Assembly (NCBI GenBank): GCA_002383165.1
Contig: DFXK01000002.1
Coordinates: 634,302 to 698,301 of the forward strand
DNA: 64,000 nt
Reading direction: 5' to 3'
Source of the DNA: Flavobacteriales bacterium UBA4110
GTDB lineage: Bacteria > Bacteroidota > Bacteroidia > Flavobacteriales > Weeksellaceae
Shown here one piece after another: positions 24,576 through 34,085 of the stretch. A model generated the notes under the pieces. The model saw only the letters and a program-made list of their open reading frames with translations. It had not been told where the DNA came from and made no database searches. The position numbers and the translations under genes are program-made. Each line of letters starts with the position of its first letter. The stretch's first letter is position 1.

Positions 24576-25697
24576 TTATTTATTAGATTCTAGCTTGATA
24601 TTCATATTCATGCCGGCACTCAGTTTATCGATATCTTCTTTTTTGTTATTGGAAGTAAACTCTATCCTTACCGGAATCCTTTGTTGAACTTTTATAAAAT
24701 TACCTGTCGAGTTATCTATGGGAACACTAGAATATTTTGCTCCTGTAGCCGCAGAAATCGCAGTCACTTTGCCTTCAAATTTTTGTCCGCCCAAAGCATC
24801 TGCAGCCATTATCATCTTTTCTCCAATTTTGATATTGGGCATCTGACTTTCCAAAAAATTGGCAGTAACCCATTTTTGACCATTCAGAACAATGGTTGCA
24901 ACCTGCTGCCCCGGCTGTATCAATTGACCTTCTGATATTGTTCTTCTTCCCATTACTCCATCATAAGGTGCTGTAATCACGGTATAAGAAAGGTTGATTC
25001 TTGCCATATCCAGAGCTGATTTTGTTCTTTTGATCTCAGCATCGTTAATCCCCAATCTATTTTTGGCTTCGATAGTAGAAAGATTGGCCGAATTTTTTTG
25101 ATTAAGTAATGTTTCGTACGCCGCTTTTTGCGCATCATATTCCGTTTTCACCTGATCATATTGTTGTTGTGTTACCGCTTCTGCTGCAAGAAGATTTTTA
25201 TAACGGTTGAGGTTTTGTTCAGCGTTCCATAATCTAGCTTTTGAACCTGCAATATTTGACTGTACCACATTGGTATTATTAGAGACTGTAACTACGGAAG
25301 AACCTGCAGTCATTTTTTGAGCTATTGCATTTTGATACGCCGCTTCGGCCTGTCCCAATTGTGTAAGAATCTCTCGGTTGTCTAATACCAAAAGTGTATC
25401 TCCTTTTTTAACCTGCTGATGTTCTATAAATTTGATTTCCTTGATATAAGCCGACACTCTGGTATTAATCGGGTTAATAAATTCTTCTACCTGAGCATCT
25501 TCTGTATAAGTTTTATCACCTAGGTGGTAATACTCGCGAATCAGATAAAATAAACCCACTCCTATCACCATAAAGAGGATAATGTTAGAAATAATGGCTC
25601 TTACTATATTTTTTTTATTTTCTTTTTTCTTGAGTGCAACCGCAGACTGTACAGGCGCAGATTTTGTTTCTGGAGTATTTTGTTTCTTGTTTTCCAT
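24576..25697 (-). CDS. HlyD/EmrA-family membrane fusion protein
   Basis: The 373-residue adaptor has a single N-terminal membrane segment (IISNIILFMVIGVGLFYLI, about 34-52) after a Lys/Pro-rich cytoplasmic tail. The first lipoyl half and beta-barrel follow (TEDAQVEEFINPINTRVSAYIKEI, VKKGDTLLVLDNREI), then an alpha-hairpin coiled coil (about 100-210), and the second lipoyl half (LSYTVITAPYDGVMGRRTISEGQLIQPG). This is the EmrA layout. It lies between tolC (21 bases) and the MFS gene (2 bases). Confidence 0.92.
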   Translation of the reverse strand: MENKKQNTPETKSAPVQSAVALKKKENKKNIVRAIISNIILFMVIGVGLFYLIREYYHLGDKTYTEDAQVEEFINPINTRVSAYIKEIKFIEHQQVKKGDTLLVLDNREILTQLGQAEAAYQNAIAQKMTAGSSVVTVSNNTNVVQSNIAGSKARLWNAEQNLNRYKNLLAAEAVTQQQYDQVKTEYDAQKAAYETLLNQKNSANLSTIEAKNRLGINDAEIKRTKSALDMARINLSYTVITAPYDGVMGRRTISEGQLIQPGQQVATIVLNGQKWVTANFLESQMPNIKIGEKMIMAADALGGQKFEGKVTAISAATGAKYSSVPIDNSTGNFIKVQQRIPVRIEFTSNNKKEDIDKLSAGMNMNIKLESNK

Positions 25698-25718
25698 TGT
25701 TTTGTTTTCAGTAAATAA

Positions 25719-27026
25719 TTATAACGAGCCTGTAGTTTTTAAAAGATTATAATATTGGTATAAAACATTGATCTCGCCATTTGTATAATCCAATTCCGAT
25801 TGTAATTTTTGATTTTGTGCATCGATCATTTCTGTCTGGACAGCTAATTGATTCAAATATTTAGCTTCTGTAATTTTATAATTCTCTTCCGCTAGCTTTT
25901 TAGCTTCATCCAGAATATCTACCTGCTGGATAGATTCTTCATACTTTATATACGCTGAATTCACAGACATATCGATATTCTGTTTCACAAGAGTCAAGGC
26001 ATCTTGTGCCTGATGTTTCTGCATCTCTCCCAGCTCTATCTTTCCTTTGCTTTTGAAAAGGCTATCAATATTATAACTAAGTTGTACACCTGTTTGCCAA
26101 ACGTTGAGATAAATATCCATCGCAGGCATTACATTCGTAAAAGGTCTTTGAACGGAATATCCTCCAAAAGCAGCTAAGGTTGGCATTTTATCCGTTTTTA
26201 TGATCTCAATATTTTTATCAGCTACATCAATATTGGTCTTTGCAGATTTTAACTGAGGATTATTTTCATATGCTAAGTTTTTATAATATTCTAAACCTAA
26301 CCCAGCTTCTTTACTACTCAGATCTTCTATTGGCACTATTTGAATCTCATCAGATAATCCCAAAGCGATATCAAGATTATAATTAAGGATTTTCCTATTA
26401 TTTGATAATGTTAAAATTCCTTGATCCAGATTTTTTATCGCAAGTTCTGCACGGATAACTTCGTTTCTCGTGAGCATCCCTTGCTGATAAAATTTTTGAA
26501 TATTTTTCAGACGTTCAAGCGCTAGTTTTTTATTATTTTCATAAACGATTTGTTGGTTTATGATTTTATAGACATCCAAATAATTGGAAATCACCAACAG
26601 TTTTATATCTTGTTTATTTTTATCAAAATCCAATAAAGCCAATTGCTCCCGAAGTCCTGCTAATTCTATATTTTTTTTCACGAGACCACCTTTAAAGATG
26701 AGTTCAGATGCCTCAATACCATAGGTACTGCCATAATGCGGCATCGTCACATTTTGAAAATCTGTGAGATCTTTTTCTAAAACGAATGCATTACCAAGAT
26801 AGAACTGGCTGGTAGAAGCCTTAATAGAAGGTAATTTGTGCTCTTTTGCTATTTCCACATTCTGCTTTGCAATGTCAATATTTTGAGCAGCCACCTTGAG
26901 TTGCTGATGGTTCACAATTGCCATATCAGCTACTTCCCTCGCTGTCATCTGTCTGTCCTGCGAGAAAAACAGCGCAGGGCAAATTGCTAACCATATAGAT
27001 AGTATAGCCTTTGTACACTTTATCAT
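25719..27026 (-). CDS. TolC-family outer membrane channel of the EmrAB-type operon
   Basis: The 435-residue protein has a signal peptide ending near CPALFFSQ and two outer-membrane-efflux repeats of long helices (ADMAIVNHQQLKVAAQNIDIAKQN; NLAYENNPQLKSAKTNIDVADKN). It is not a lipoprotein, unlike the OMF of the RND operon further on. It is the first gene of the tripartite operon, with its own promoter candidate at 27046-27053 and the AraC gene 88 bases upstream. Confidence 0.92.
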   Translation of the reverse strand: MIKCTKAILSIWLAICPALFFSQDRQMTAREVADMAIVNHQQLKVAAQNIDIAKQNVEIAKEHKLPSIKASTSQFYLGNAFVLEKDLTDFQNVTMPHYGSTYGIEASELIFKGGLVKKNIELAGLREQLALLDFDKNKQDIKLLVISNYLDVYKIINQQIVYENNKKLALERLKNIQKFYQQGMLTRNEVIRAELAIKNLDQGILTLSNNRKILNYNLDIALGLSDEIQIVPIEDLSSKEAGLGLEYYKNLAYENNPQLKSAKTNIDVADKNIEIIKTDKMPTLAAFGGYSVQRPFTNVMPAMDIYLNVWQTGVQLSYNIDSLFKSKGKIELGEMQKHQAQDALTLVKQNIDMSVNSAYIKYEESIQQVDILDEAKKLAEENYKITEAKYLNQLAVQTEMIDAQNQKLQSELDYTNGEINVLYQYYNLLKTTGSL

Positions 27027-27045
27027 TATACTTGTTTTTCGGGTA

Positions 27046-27053
27046 CAAAATTA
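27046..27053 (-). promoter_or_regulatory. Candidate -7 element of the tolC-hlyD-MFS operon
   Basis: TAATTTTG on the minus strand matches TAnnTTTG exactly and lies 19 bases before the tolC ATG. It lies in the gap after the AraC gene, so the pump operon may be transcribed separately under AraC control. Confidence 0.5.
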
Positions 27054-27114
27054 TGATAATCGTAAATGGAAATAAATGCTTGAGACTTGGAAAAAGATGT
27101 TCAAATGTAAGATT

Positions 27115-27960
27115 TTACTTTACAAACTGCGCGCGGTATTGATTAGGACTAATCTCCATATGCTTTTTGAAAAAATGAGAAAAAGAGTACTGATCACTAA
27201 ACCCCAATACTGCAGAAATCTCAGATATAGGCATTTTAGAAGAATTAAGATATACTTTTGCTTCATTGATAACAATGGAAGCTATAATCTGACTTGCAGA
27301 CCTTCCCGTGATTGACTTTACTACGGATGAAAAATGTCTGGTTGTAATCGATTGTCGTTCTGCATAGAACTCAACATTTCGATTGCTGAGATGATGATTG
27401 GCGAGGTCATTCAGGAAAATAAAAACAATTTCTTCCTGTCTCGACATCTGATTCATTGAGCTATTGTCTTCCTTGGAAATAATTCCTGCCATCTGATAAC
27501 AGAAAACCGAGAAAAGATGTTCCACAATCTCTTTTTTGTAGGTCATCTCGGTTTCAGAATCGAGAATATATTTCAGGAAATTGACACTTTTCCAAACCAC
27601 ATCTAATTCATCCTTAGAAAAAGGAACACCCACATTCATCTGCTGTCGAAAATACCTATACGTAATTAATCTATTGAATTTCAGAGATAGTGCAGAAATA
27701 AATTCACGTTTATAGGAAACCATCCTCGACTGGAAATTATCGCTGATGGAAATCAACTCATATACTGTTTGTGGGTCTGTTACTATAAAAGTATTGGCGT
27801 TCAATTCAAGATCACTAAGATGTTGGCGAAGTTTTATTGTTCCGCTTTTGATAAATAAAAACGCAGGATTATCGGGGCGAAAAGGTTTGTCTGTCGCGAT
27901 TCTTTGGTTAATAGTTTCCTGAGTAAAAATCTCAACCCCGAATTGTTCTAAAGCTGTCAT
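27115..27960 (-). CDS. AraC-family transcriptional regulator
   Basis: The 281-residue protein has an N-terminal cupin-like sensor region (ATDKPFRPDNPAFLFIKSGTIKLRQHLSDLELNANTF pattern) and a C-terminal double helix-turn-helix: first HTH near FSSVVKSITGRSASQIIASIVINEAKVYL, second in PISEISAVLGFSDQYSFSHFFKKHMEISPNQYR, which is the AraC signature. It lies directly upstream of, and on the same strand as, the tripartite pump operon, so it is likely its local activator. The inducer is unknown. Confidence 0.9.
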   Translation of the reverse strand: MTALEQFGVEIFTQETINQRIATDKPFRPDNPAFLFIKSGTIKLRQHLSDLELNANTFIVTDPQTVYELISISDNFQSRMVSYKREFISALSLKFNRLITYRYFRQQMNVGVPFSKDELDVVWKSVNFLKYILDSETEMTYKKEIVEHLFSVFCYQMAGIISKEDNSSMNQMSRQEEIVFIFLNDLANHHLSNRNVEFYAERQSITTRHFSSVVKSITGRSASQIIASIVINEAKVYLNSSKMPISEISAVLGFSDQYSFSHFFKKHMEISPNQYRAQFVK

Positions 27961-28002
27961 CCCACAAATTTAATGTTTTATGAATTTATAATTTTGGACA
28001 AT

Positions 28003-28032
28003 AACAAAAACCCAACAAAATTGCCGGGTTTT
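28003..28032 (-). terminator. Terminator after the RND efflux operon
   Basis: On the minus strand AAAACCC and GGGTTTT pair, with a further CAA/TTG pairing inside, and a T-rich tail follows (TTTTTGTTATTG). It is 26 bases after the stop of the RND outer membrane gene and separates it from the AraC gene. Confidence 0.75.
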
Positions 28033-28058
28033 CAAGTATAGTAAAAAAAATTTAGTGT

Positions 28059-29456
28059 CTAAAATTGTCCGCCTCCAAGTGCTCTGTAGAATTCGGTAAC
28101 GGCTTGTAATTGTTGAAGTTTATCATTCACTCCAGCTAATTTTGCGGCTAATAATGATTGTTCTGACGTTAACACATTCACATAATTAACATTAGACGAA
28201 TAAGTTAACAACTCTTTATTGAATTCAACAGCCTTTTCCAAAGATTGGATTTGAAGTTGTCTTGTCATTTCCTTTTCTTTAGCTTTTTGATAAGATAATA
28301 ATGAGTTTGAAACTTCGGAACCTGCGGTGAGCAAAGTCTTTTCGAATGTATAATAAGCCTGCATTTTACGAGCTTCCATTATTTTGACCTGAGCTTTTCT
28401 ATTTCCCATTTGGAAGATATTCTGCGTTACAGTTCCACCAAGCGTATAAAACAAATAATTAGTAAAGAAATTTTCCAGTAATCTTGTAGATAATCCCAAA
28501 GTTCCTGTAATACTAATTGTAGGATAAACCTGCGCCATCGCCATATTTTTATTTTCGAATGCCTGGCGAAAAGATAATTCCGCAGCCTGAACATCCGGAC
28601 GATTTTTCAGTAAGGAAGCAGGAACTCCGGTTTTCAAATCGCTGTAAATAACCTGAGAATCGATAGAATTTCTTTCAATCTTTTGAGGATTATCATTCAT
28701 TAAAATATTCAAAGAATTTTCCGCCTGCTGAATCTGTAATTCCAAATCCGGAACCGACAATTGCGCCGAATAAAGGTTTGCTTTGCTTTGTTCGACATCT
28801 GCACCCGTTAAATAAGCCGCATCCATCAACAACTGAACAGATTCTACATCTTTCTTACGAAGTTCTATTGTTTGTTTTGTGATTTCTAATTGCTTATCCA
28901 AAGAAATCAACTGGTAATATAAAGTTGCAGCTTGTGCAACCATTTGAGTTTGAATTGCTCTTTTCGCTGCATCTGTCTGAAGAAATCCGGCATAAGCTGA
29001 TCTTTTCAGAGATTTGATTCTTCCCCAAACATCAACTTCCCAACCTGTTGAAATCCCCAATCGATAATTCATTAAATCCGGCATTACAAAAGTGTTTGCC
29101 TGAGCAGCGCCACTATTTTTAGTTTCCGTAACAGAAGCAACACCATCCAGACTTGGGAGATTCTGTAATTTGGATTGTTTGAAAACGGCATCCGCTTCCT
29201 GAATCCTGGCAATAGCAACCTTCAGGTCAAGATTATTCTGAATGGTTTTATTAATGATATTCTGAAGTTTATCATCGGTGAAAATTTGATTCCACGCAAT
29301 GTTGGCCACAGAAGTACTATCGTTATTAGTTTTTTGTCGAAAGAGGTTGTCTTGACGACTTTGCTCGATATCCGGACTCTTGTAAGTATCCGTGACTTTA
29401 CACGAATAAAAGAAACCCGCAACAACAGCTAATATGATTAGATTTTTTAATTTCAT
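28059..29456 (-). CDS. RND efflux outer membrane lipoprotein (OprM/NodT type)
   Basis: The 465-residue channel component has a lipoprotein signal with Cys19 (VVAGFFYSCKVTDTYKSP). Two OMF repeats are visible (NIINKTIQNNLDLKVAIARIQEADAVF; SLLKNRPDVQAAELSFRQAFENKN, the classical RPD motif). A TTG at 29465 would add three residues, but the ATG at 29456 gives the proper signal peptide. It starts 16 bases after the pump gene stop. It completes the adaptor-pump-channel operon at 28059-33866. Confidence 0.94.
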   Translation of the reverse strand: MKLKNLIILAVVAGFFYSCKVTDTYKSPDIEQSRQDNLFRQKTNNDSTSVANIAWNQIFTDDKLQNIINKTIQNNLDLKVAIARIQEADAVFKQSKLQNLPSLDGVASVTETKNSGAAQANTFVMPDLMNYRLGISTGWEVDVWGRIKSLKRSAYAGFLQTDAAKRAIQTQMVAQAATLYYQLISLDKQLEITKQTIELRKKDVESVQLLMDAAYLTGADVEQSKANLYSAQLSVPDLELQIQQAENSLNILMNDNPQKIERNSIDSQVIYSDLKTGVPASLLKNRPDVQAAELSFRQAFENKNMAMAQVYPTISITGTLGLSTRLLENFFTNYLFYTLGGTVTQNIFQMGNRKAQVKIMEARKMQAYYTFEKTLLTAGSEVSNSLLSYQKAKEKEMTRQLQIQSLEKAVEFNKELLTYSSNVNYVNVLTSEQSLLAAKLAGVNDKLQQLQAVTEFYRALGGGQF

Positions 29457-29472
29457 TTTTCTCAAATTTTGG

Positions 29473-32400
29473 TTATTCGCTAAGTTCTCCTTCGTATTTA
29501 TCAGATACTTTTTTGCTGCTCACTTTTTCTTGCAAATACATAAATACTGCAAACAAAATCGGAATAAAAAAGACTCCAAAAATAGTTCCGAATAACATCC
29601 CTCCAATGGCTCCGATACCAATCGATTGGTTACCTACAGCTCCCGCTCCAGTTGAAATCGCTAATGGAATCAACCCGAAAATGAATGCAAATGATGTCAT
29701 CAAAATCGGACGAAGTCTCTGCTTAGCTCCACTGATTGCAGCGTGAGCAATACTGTAACCTTTCTTCCTAGCATCAAGCGCAAATTCTACAATCAAAATC
29801 GCATTCTTCGCCAAGAGTCCAATCAACATAATTAGCGAAATCTGAGTATAAATATTATTAGAACCTCCAATCCACGCACTGAACATCATAACACCAGCCA
29901 AACCAACCGGCAAAGACAACATTACTGCAAATGGTAAAATGTAACTCTCATACTGTGCCGCCAAAAGGAAATAAACGAATACACAACACAAAATGAAGAT
30001 GTAAACCGTTTGTCCTCCCGCTGTAACTTCCTCTCTCGTTAATCCAGAGAATTCGTAGCCATAACCTTGTGGTAATGTTTCCTTCGCTACTCTTTCTACT
30101 GTAGCAATGGCGTCTCCGGAAGAGAAACCAGGATTTGGTGTTCCGTTCAGAGAAATTGCTGTAAACAAATTGAAACGTCCGATTGCCTGAGGTCCGTAAA
30201 CTCTTTTTGCTGTGATAAATCTATTCAAAGGAGCCATTTCTCCACTAGAATTTCTAACCTGAATCATATTGAAACTCTCCAGATTTTCTCTTTGGTCAAA
30301 AGGTGCCTGATAAATCACACGGTATTGTTTACCGAACAAATTGACATTTGAAGAATAAACGCCTCCATAGTAACCTTGCATTGTTCCCAAAATATCTGAA
30401 ACCGAGAATCCAGCAGCTTTTGCAGCAGGAATATCAATATCAATCATATATTGAGGATAATTCGGGTTAAAAGAAGTAAATGTTCTTTGGATATCAGGCT
30501 GTTGATTCATTTTATCGATGAAATCATTCGTCACTTTAGTCAAATCGGCGATACTTCCGCCTTTTTGATCCTGAATCTGCATCTCAAAACCTGCAGCGTT
30601 ACCAAAACCTTGCAACGTTGGTCTTCCGAAGAAAGTCAATTTTGCATCTTTGATTCCAGCAGTTTCTTTGTACATTTTCGCAACGAACGATTGCAAATCT
30701 TCACCTTTTTTGGTTCTGTCTTTCCAGTCCTTCAGTTTTACGATTAGCATCCCGTTGTTAGAACCACTTCCCGAAATCATCCCTCTTCCTGAAACTTTGA
30801 AAATATGTAAAACTTCAGGTTGTTTTTCTACAATTTTTTCAACTTTGGCGAGAACTTCTCTCGTTCTGTTTTCATTAGAACCAATTGGAAGCGAAATATC
30901 CATAAAAATCCCTCCCATATCTTCACTTGGAACAAAGGATTTCGGAGTCGTATTCATTAACCAAACGAAAATTCCTGCAAACACAGCCAATCCTGCGAAT
31001 GCCATCCATTTTTTCTTTAATAAAAACAAAATCCCACGAGAATATCTTCTTACCATCGCATCGAAAATGATGTTGAAATTGGTAAAAAATCTCTGTAAGA
31101 AATTCTTTTTCTTTTCTTCGTGAGAATGAGGTTTAAGGAAAATCGCACACAAAGCAGGACTTAACGTCAAGGCATTAACCGCGGATAATATAATCGAAAT
31201 CGCTAATGTTAAACCAAATTGTTTATAGAAAACCCCAGCTGAACCTGAGATAAAACTTACCGGAATGAAAACCGCTGCCATTACCAATGTAATACTGATA
31301 ATCGCACTACTGATTTCGTCCATTGCATTCACAGATGCTCTTAATGGAGATTTCTCGCCTTGTTCCAATTTGGTGTGGACTGCTTCTACAACTACGATTG
31401 CATCATCGACCACAATTCCTACTGCTAGAATCAATGCAAAAAGCGTCAATAAATTAATGGTAAATCCGAAAATACTCAGGAAGAAAAATGTTCCGACAAT
31501 CGCTACCGGAACAGAAATCGCCGGAATCATGGTCGAACGCCAATCCTGTAAAAATAAGAATACTACGATGAATACTAATATAAACGCTTCAAATAAGGTA
31601 TGGATTACTTTCTCAATGGATGCATCCAAAAAATCATTGGCATTAACCAACGCTACATATTTTACACCTTTTGGGAAAGATTCCTGAGCTTTATCTAAAA
31701 CCGCAATGGATTGGTTAATTACATCCTGTGCATTAGAACCCGCCGTTTGTGCAACCGCCATACCAATTGATGGATGACCGTCCGTAACACTGGTCCCTGT
31801 ATAATCTTGTGCTCCTAATTCTACTCTTGCAACATCTTTCAATTTCAATATTTGTCCGTTGGCAGTAGCTTTTAGAATAATATTATCAAATTCAGGAATT
31901 TCTGTTAATCTTCCTTTATATTTTAAGGTATAGCGGAAACTTTCGTTACTTTCATCGCCTAAACTACCTGGAGCGGCTTCGATATTTTGTTCAGCTAAAA
32001 CTGTATTGATATCCGAAGGAACAAGTCCATAAGATGCCATTTTATTTGGATCCAACCAAATTCTTATTGAGTAATCTTTCGTACCAAAAACCGTCACGTC
32101 TCCAACTCCAGTTACCCTTTTGATTTGAGGAACAATGTTGATATTGGTGTAGTTTTGGAGGAAAGTCATATCATAGTTGGGATTCTCACTGTAAAGTGAG
32201 AAAATCAATACGTTGGAACTTTGTCTTTTGGTTGTGGTAACTCCGGCTCTTGTAACATCCGCAGGCAACAAAGGTGTTGCTCTGGAAACTCTGTTTTGTA
32301 CGTTTACTGCAGCAATATCCGGATTAACACCTTGCTTGAAATAAATTGTTACCGAACCCGAACCATCATTGGTTGCAGTAGAAGTCATATAAGTCATCCC

Positions 32401-32619
32401 TTCCACACCATTAATCTGCTCTTCTAGCGGAACAATGACACTTTTTAGGATAACATCTGCATTGGCTCCTTGATAACTTGCACTCACAACTACTGTGGGC
32501 GGTGCAATATCCGGATATTGTGAGACCGGAAGCGACACAATTCCCAAAACACCGAGAATAACGATGATAATGGAAATTACGGTAGACAATACCGGACGTT
32601 CTATAAATTTTTTAAACAT
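29473..32619 (-). CDS. RND multidrug efflux pump, HAE1 (AcrB-like)
   Basis: The 1048-residue inner-membrane pump has the full HAE1 length and order: TM1 at the N terminus (LSTVISIIIVILGVLGIVSLPVSQYPDIAPP), porter domain, the proton-relay aspartates in LAVGIVVDDAIVVVEAVH, a second porter half and TM8-12. FGRPTLQGFGNAAGFEMQIQD fits the AcrB PN1/PC1 region. Substrates are likely hydrophobic or amphipathic drugs. It is the middle gene of the operon. A heavy-metal (CusA-like) role is unlikely because the sequence follows the HAE1 pattern. Confidence 0.97.
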   Translation of the reverse strand: MFKKFIERPVLSTVISIIIVILGVLGIVSLPVSQYPDIAPPTVVVSASYQGANADVILKSVIVPLEEQINGVEGMTYMTSTATNDGSGSVTIYFKQGVNPDIAAVNVQNRVSRATPLLPADVTRAGVTTTKRQSSNVLIFSLYSENPNYDMTFLQNYTNINIVPQIKRVTGVGDVTVFGTKDYSIRIWLDPNKMASYGLVPSDINTVLAEQNIEAAPGSLGDESNESFRYTLKYKGRLTEIPEFDNIILKATANGQILKLKDVARVELGAQDYTGTSVTDGHPSIGMAVAQTAGSNAQDVINQSIAVLDKAQESFPKGVKYVALVNANDFLDASIEKVIHTLFEAFILVFIVVFLFLQDWRSTMIPAISVPVAIVGTFFFLSIFGFTINLLTLFALILAVGIVVDDAIVVVEAVHTKLEQGEKSPLRASVNAMDEISSAIISITLVMAAVFIPVSFISGSAGVFYKQFGLTLAISIILSAVNALTLSPALCAIFLKPHSHEEKKKNFLQRFFTNFNIIFDAMVRRYSRGILFLLKKKWMAFAGLAVFAGIFVWLMNTTPKSFVPSEDMGGIFMDISLPIGSNENRTREVLAKVEKIVEKQPEVLHIFKVSGRGMISGSGSNNGMLIVKLKDWKDRTKKGEDLQSFVAKMYKETAGIKDAKLTFFGRPTLQGFGNAAGFEMQIQDQKGGSIADLTKVTNDFIDKMNQQPDIQRTFTSFNPNYPQYMIDIDIPAAKAAGFSVSDILGTMQGYYGGVYSSNVNLFGKQYRVIYQAPFDQRENLESFNMIQVRNSSGEMAPLNRFITAKRVYGPQAIGRFNLFTAISLNGTPNPGFSSGDAIATVERVAKETLPQGYGYEFSGLTREEVTAGGQTVYIFILCCVFVYFLLAAQYESYILPFAVMLSLPVGLAGVMMFSAWIGGSNNIYTQISLIMLIGLLAKNAILIVEFALDARKKGYSIAHAAISGAKQRLRPILMTSFAFIFGLIPLAISTGAGAVGNQSIGIGAIGGMLFGTIFGVFFIPILFAVFMYLQEKVSSKKVSDKYEGELSE

Positions 32620-32717
32620 ATTTTTTAGACTAAAAGAAAAAAGATGAAAGATAAAAGACTCTCAAAATGGAAAGTTTCAAATTCTCACTTTTGACATTAA
32701 TATAATAATTGGGGAGA

Positions 32718-33866
32718 CTATTTTCTATCGATTACGTTTTGCAGAGTCGTTTCTTTTGGAACCACCTGCGTATCATCTTTCAGAAGTCCGATGCCTTCTA
32801 CAATCACTTTATCGCCAGCTTTCAATCCTGATGTCACGGCATAAGTCAATCCATCCGGAAGACTTTCTACTTTGATTTCTGTAGATTTTACTTTGTTATC
32901 AGCGCCAATTAGGTAAACCAAAACCTTCCCTTGCATCTCGTAAGTTGCTGATTGAGGTATAATGATAACATTTTCTAAGTTGTTAGGAAACTGTATTGTT
33001 GCGCTGTAGCCGCTTCTGAGTAATCCGTTTGGATTAGGGAAAGTCGCACGCATTGAGAAGGATCCCGTGTTAGGATCAACCAAACCACTGATGGATTCGA
33101 TTTTTCCCTTTTCGTCGTATTTGCTTCCGTCAGAAAGAACCAAATCTACCAAAGGAGAATTCTTGATTTTTTCCTGAATTGTAGAACCTGTGGAATGTTT
33201 GAAGAATTCCAACTGTTGTTTTTCATTAATTGAAAAATAAGCGAATATTTTTGAAACGTTTGAAACTGTAGTTAGAGGCTGTGATGTAGCACTGCTGATG
33301 TAACTTCCCGCTTTGAAAGGAAGCGTTCCTACAACGCCACTGACAGGACTGAAAATCTTAGTATAACCCTGGTTTACTTGGGCATTACTTAGCTGAGCCT
33401 GAGTTTCTGCCAACGCTGCTTTTGCTGATTTGAGTGCTAATTCTGCTGCTTGAAGTTCGTAAGCCGAGATGATTTTTTTATCAACCAACGGCTTGGTTTT
33501 TGTCACCTGCATTTGGGCGGTTGCCACTTGCGCTCTTGCACTATTTACCGTTGCTTGTGCGGCTAGCACAGATTGTTCGTACTGTGGATTTCTAATCAGG
33601 AACAACAGCTGTCCTTTATTCACCTGGCTGCCTTCGTCCACAAAAATCTTTTCTACAAAACCATCTATTTTGGGACGAATCTCAACATTCTGAATTCCCT
33701 CTAGCCTTGCTGGATATTGAGTAAGATTTTCGGCAGGTCCAGTTTTCGCAACGATATACTGATACGGTTGTGGTGGCAATTCTTTTTTGTCATCTTTTTT
33801 CTCGGCTTTAGAACAAGCCGTCAAAATACTTAAAACAACAAAAATGCTTAGCGCGATATTCCTCAT
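32718..33866 (-). CDS. RND periplasmic adaptor lipoprotein (AcrA/MexA-like)
   Basis: The 382-residue membrane fusion protein has a lipoprotein signal with Cys18 (LSILTACSKAEKKDDKKE). Lipoyl halves are visible around RPKIDGFVEKIFVDEGSQVNKGQLLFLI and GYTKIFSPVSGVVGTLPFKAGSYI, with an alpha-hairpin between. The beta-barrel and membrane-proximal domains follow. It is the first gene of the RND operon. The pump gene starts 98 bases after its stop, a gap without an obvious terminator. Confidence 0.94.
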   Translation of the reverse strand: MRNIALSIFVVLSILTACSKAEKKDDKKELPPQPYQYIVAKTGPAENLTQYPARLEGIQNVEIRPKIDGFVEKIFVDEGSQVNKGQLLFLIRNPQYEQSVLAAQATVNSARAQVATAQMQVTKTKPLVDKKIISAYELQAAELALKSAKAALAETQAQLSNAQVNQGYTKIFSPVSGVVGTLPFKAGSYISSATSQPLTTVSNVSKIFAYFSINEKQQLEFFKHSTGSTIQEKIKNSPLVDLVLSDGSKYDEKGKIESISGLVDPNTGSFSMRATFPNPNGLLRSGYSATIQFPNNLENVIIIPQSATYEMQGKVLVYLIGADNKVKSTEIKVESLPDGLTYAVTSGLKAGDKVIVEGIGLLKDDTQVVPKETTLQNVIDRK

Positions 33867-33904
33867 AAATACTTATTTTTTAGATCTACTTTCAAACAAA
33901 CGTT

Positions 33905-33912
33905 CAAATTTA
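33905..33912 (-). promoter_or_regulatory. Candidate -7 element of the RND operon
   Basis: TAAATTTG on the minus strand matches TAnnTTTG exactly and lies 38 bases before the adaptor ATG. GAACGTTTGTTTGAAAG follows at the expected transcription start and could be a repressor site. No good -33 TTG was found. Confidence 0.45.
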
Positions 33913-34040
33913 GAAATTATCTACAATTTAGACGATATGTAAATAACAATAAAATCTATCAAATATAATCAACAAAAACTATTATTGCTGATATTCAATA
34001 TTTTAAAAAATAATTTTAAAGAATATTTAACACATACTAA

Positions 34041-34056
34041 TCAAACATTTGTTTGA
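34041..34056. promoter_or_regulatory. Palindromic operator-like site upstream of the RND operon
   Basis: TCAAACATTTGTTTGA has 7-base arms (TCAAACA/TGTTTGA) that are exact reverse complements around a TT centre. A similar TCAAACA half-site recurs near 33892. TetR-type repressors bind such palindromes. It is 175 bases from the adaptor ATG and could instead belong to the end of the methyltransferase gene. No repressor gene is adjacent. Confidence 0.3.
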
Positions 34057-34085
34057 CTGAATTAACGGATAGTAAGTGAAAACAA

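Noticed and set aside
29457..29465. TTG start of the RND outer membrane gene
   Set aside because: The ATG at 29456 gives a proper lipoprotein signal peptide.
31265..31687. 140-codon plus-strand open frame opposite the RND pump
   Set aside because: Shadow of the RND gene; composition follows the reverse frame of membrane helices.
33867..34085. A hidden TetR gene between the RND operon and the methyltransferase
   Set aside because: The 219-base gap has no open frame large enough for a TetR protein.
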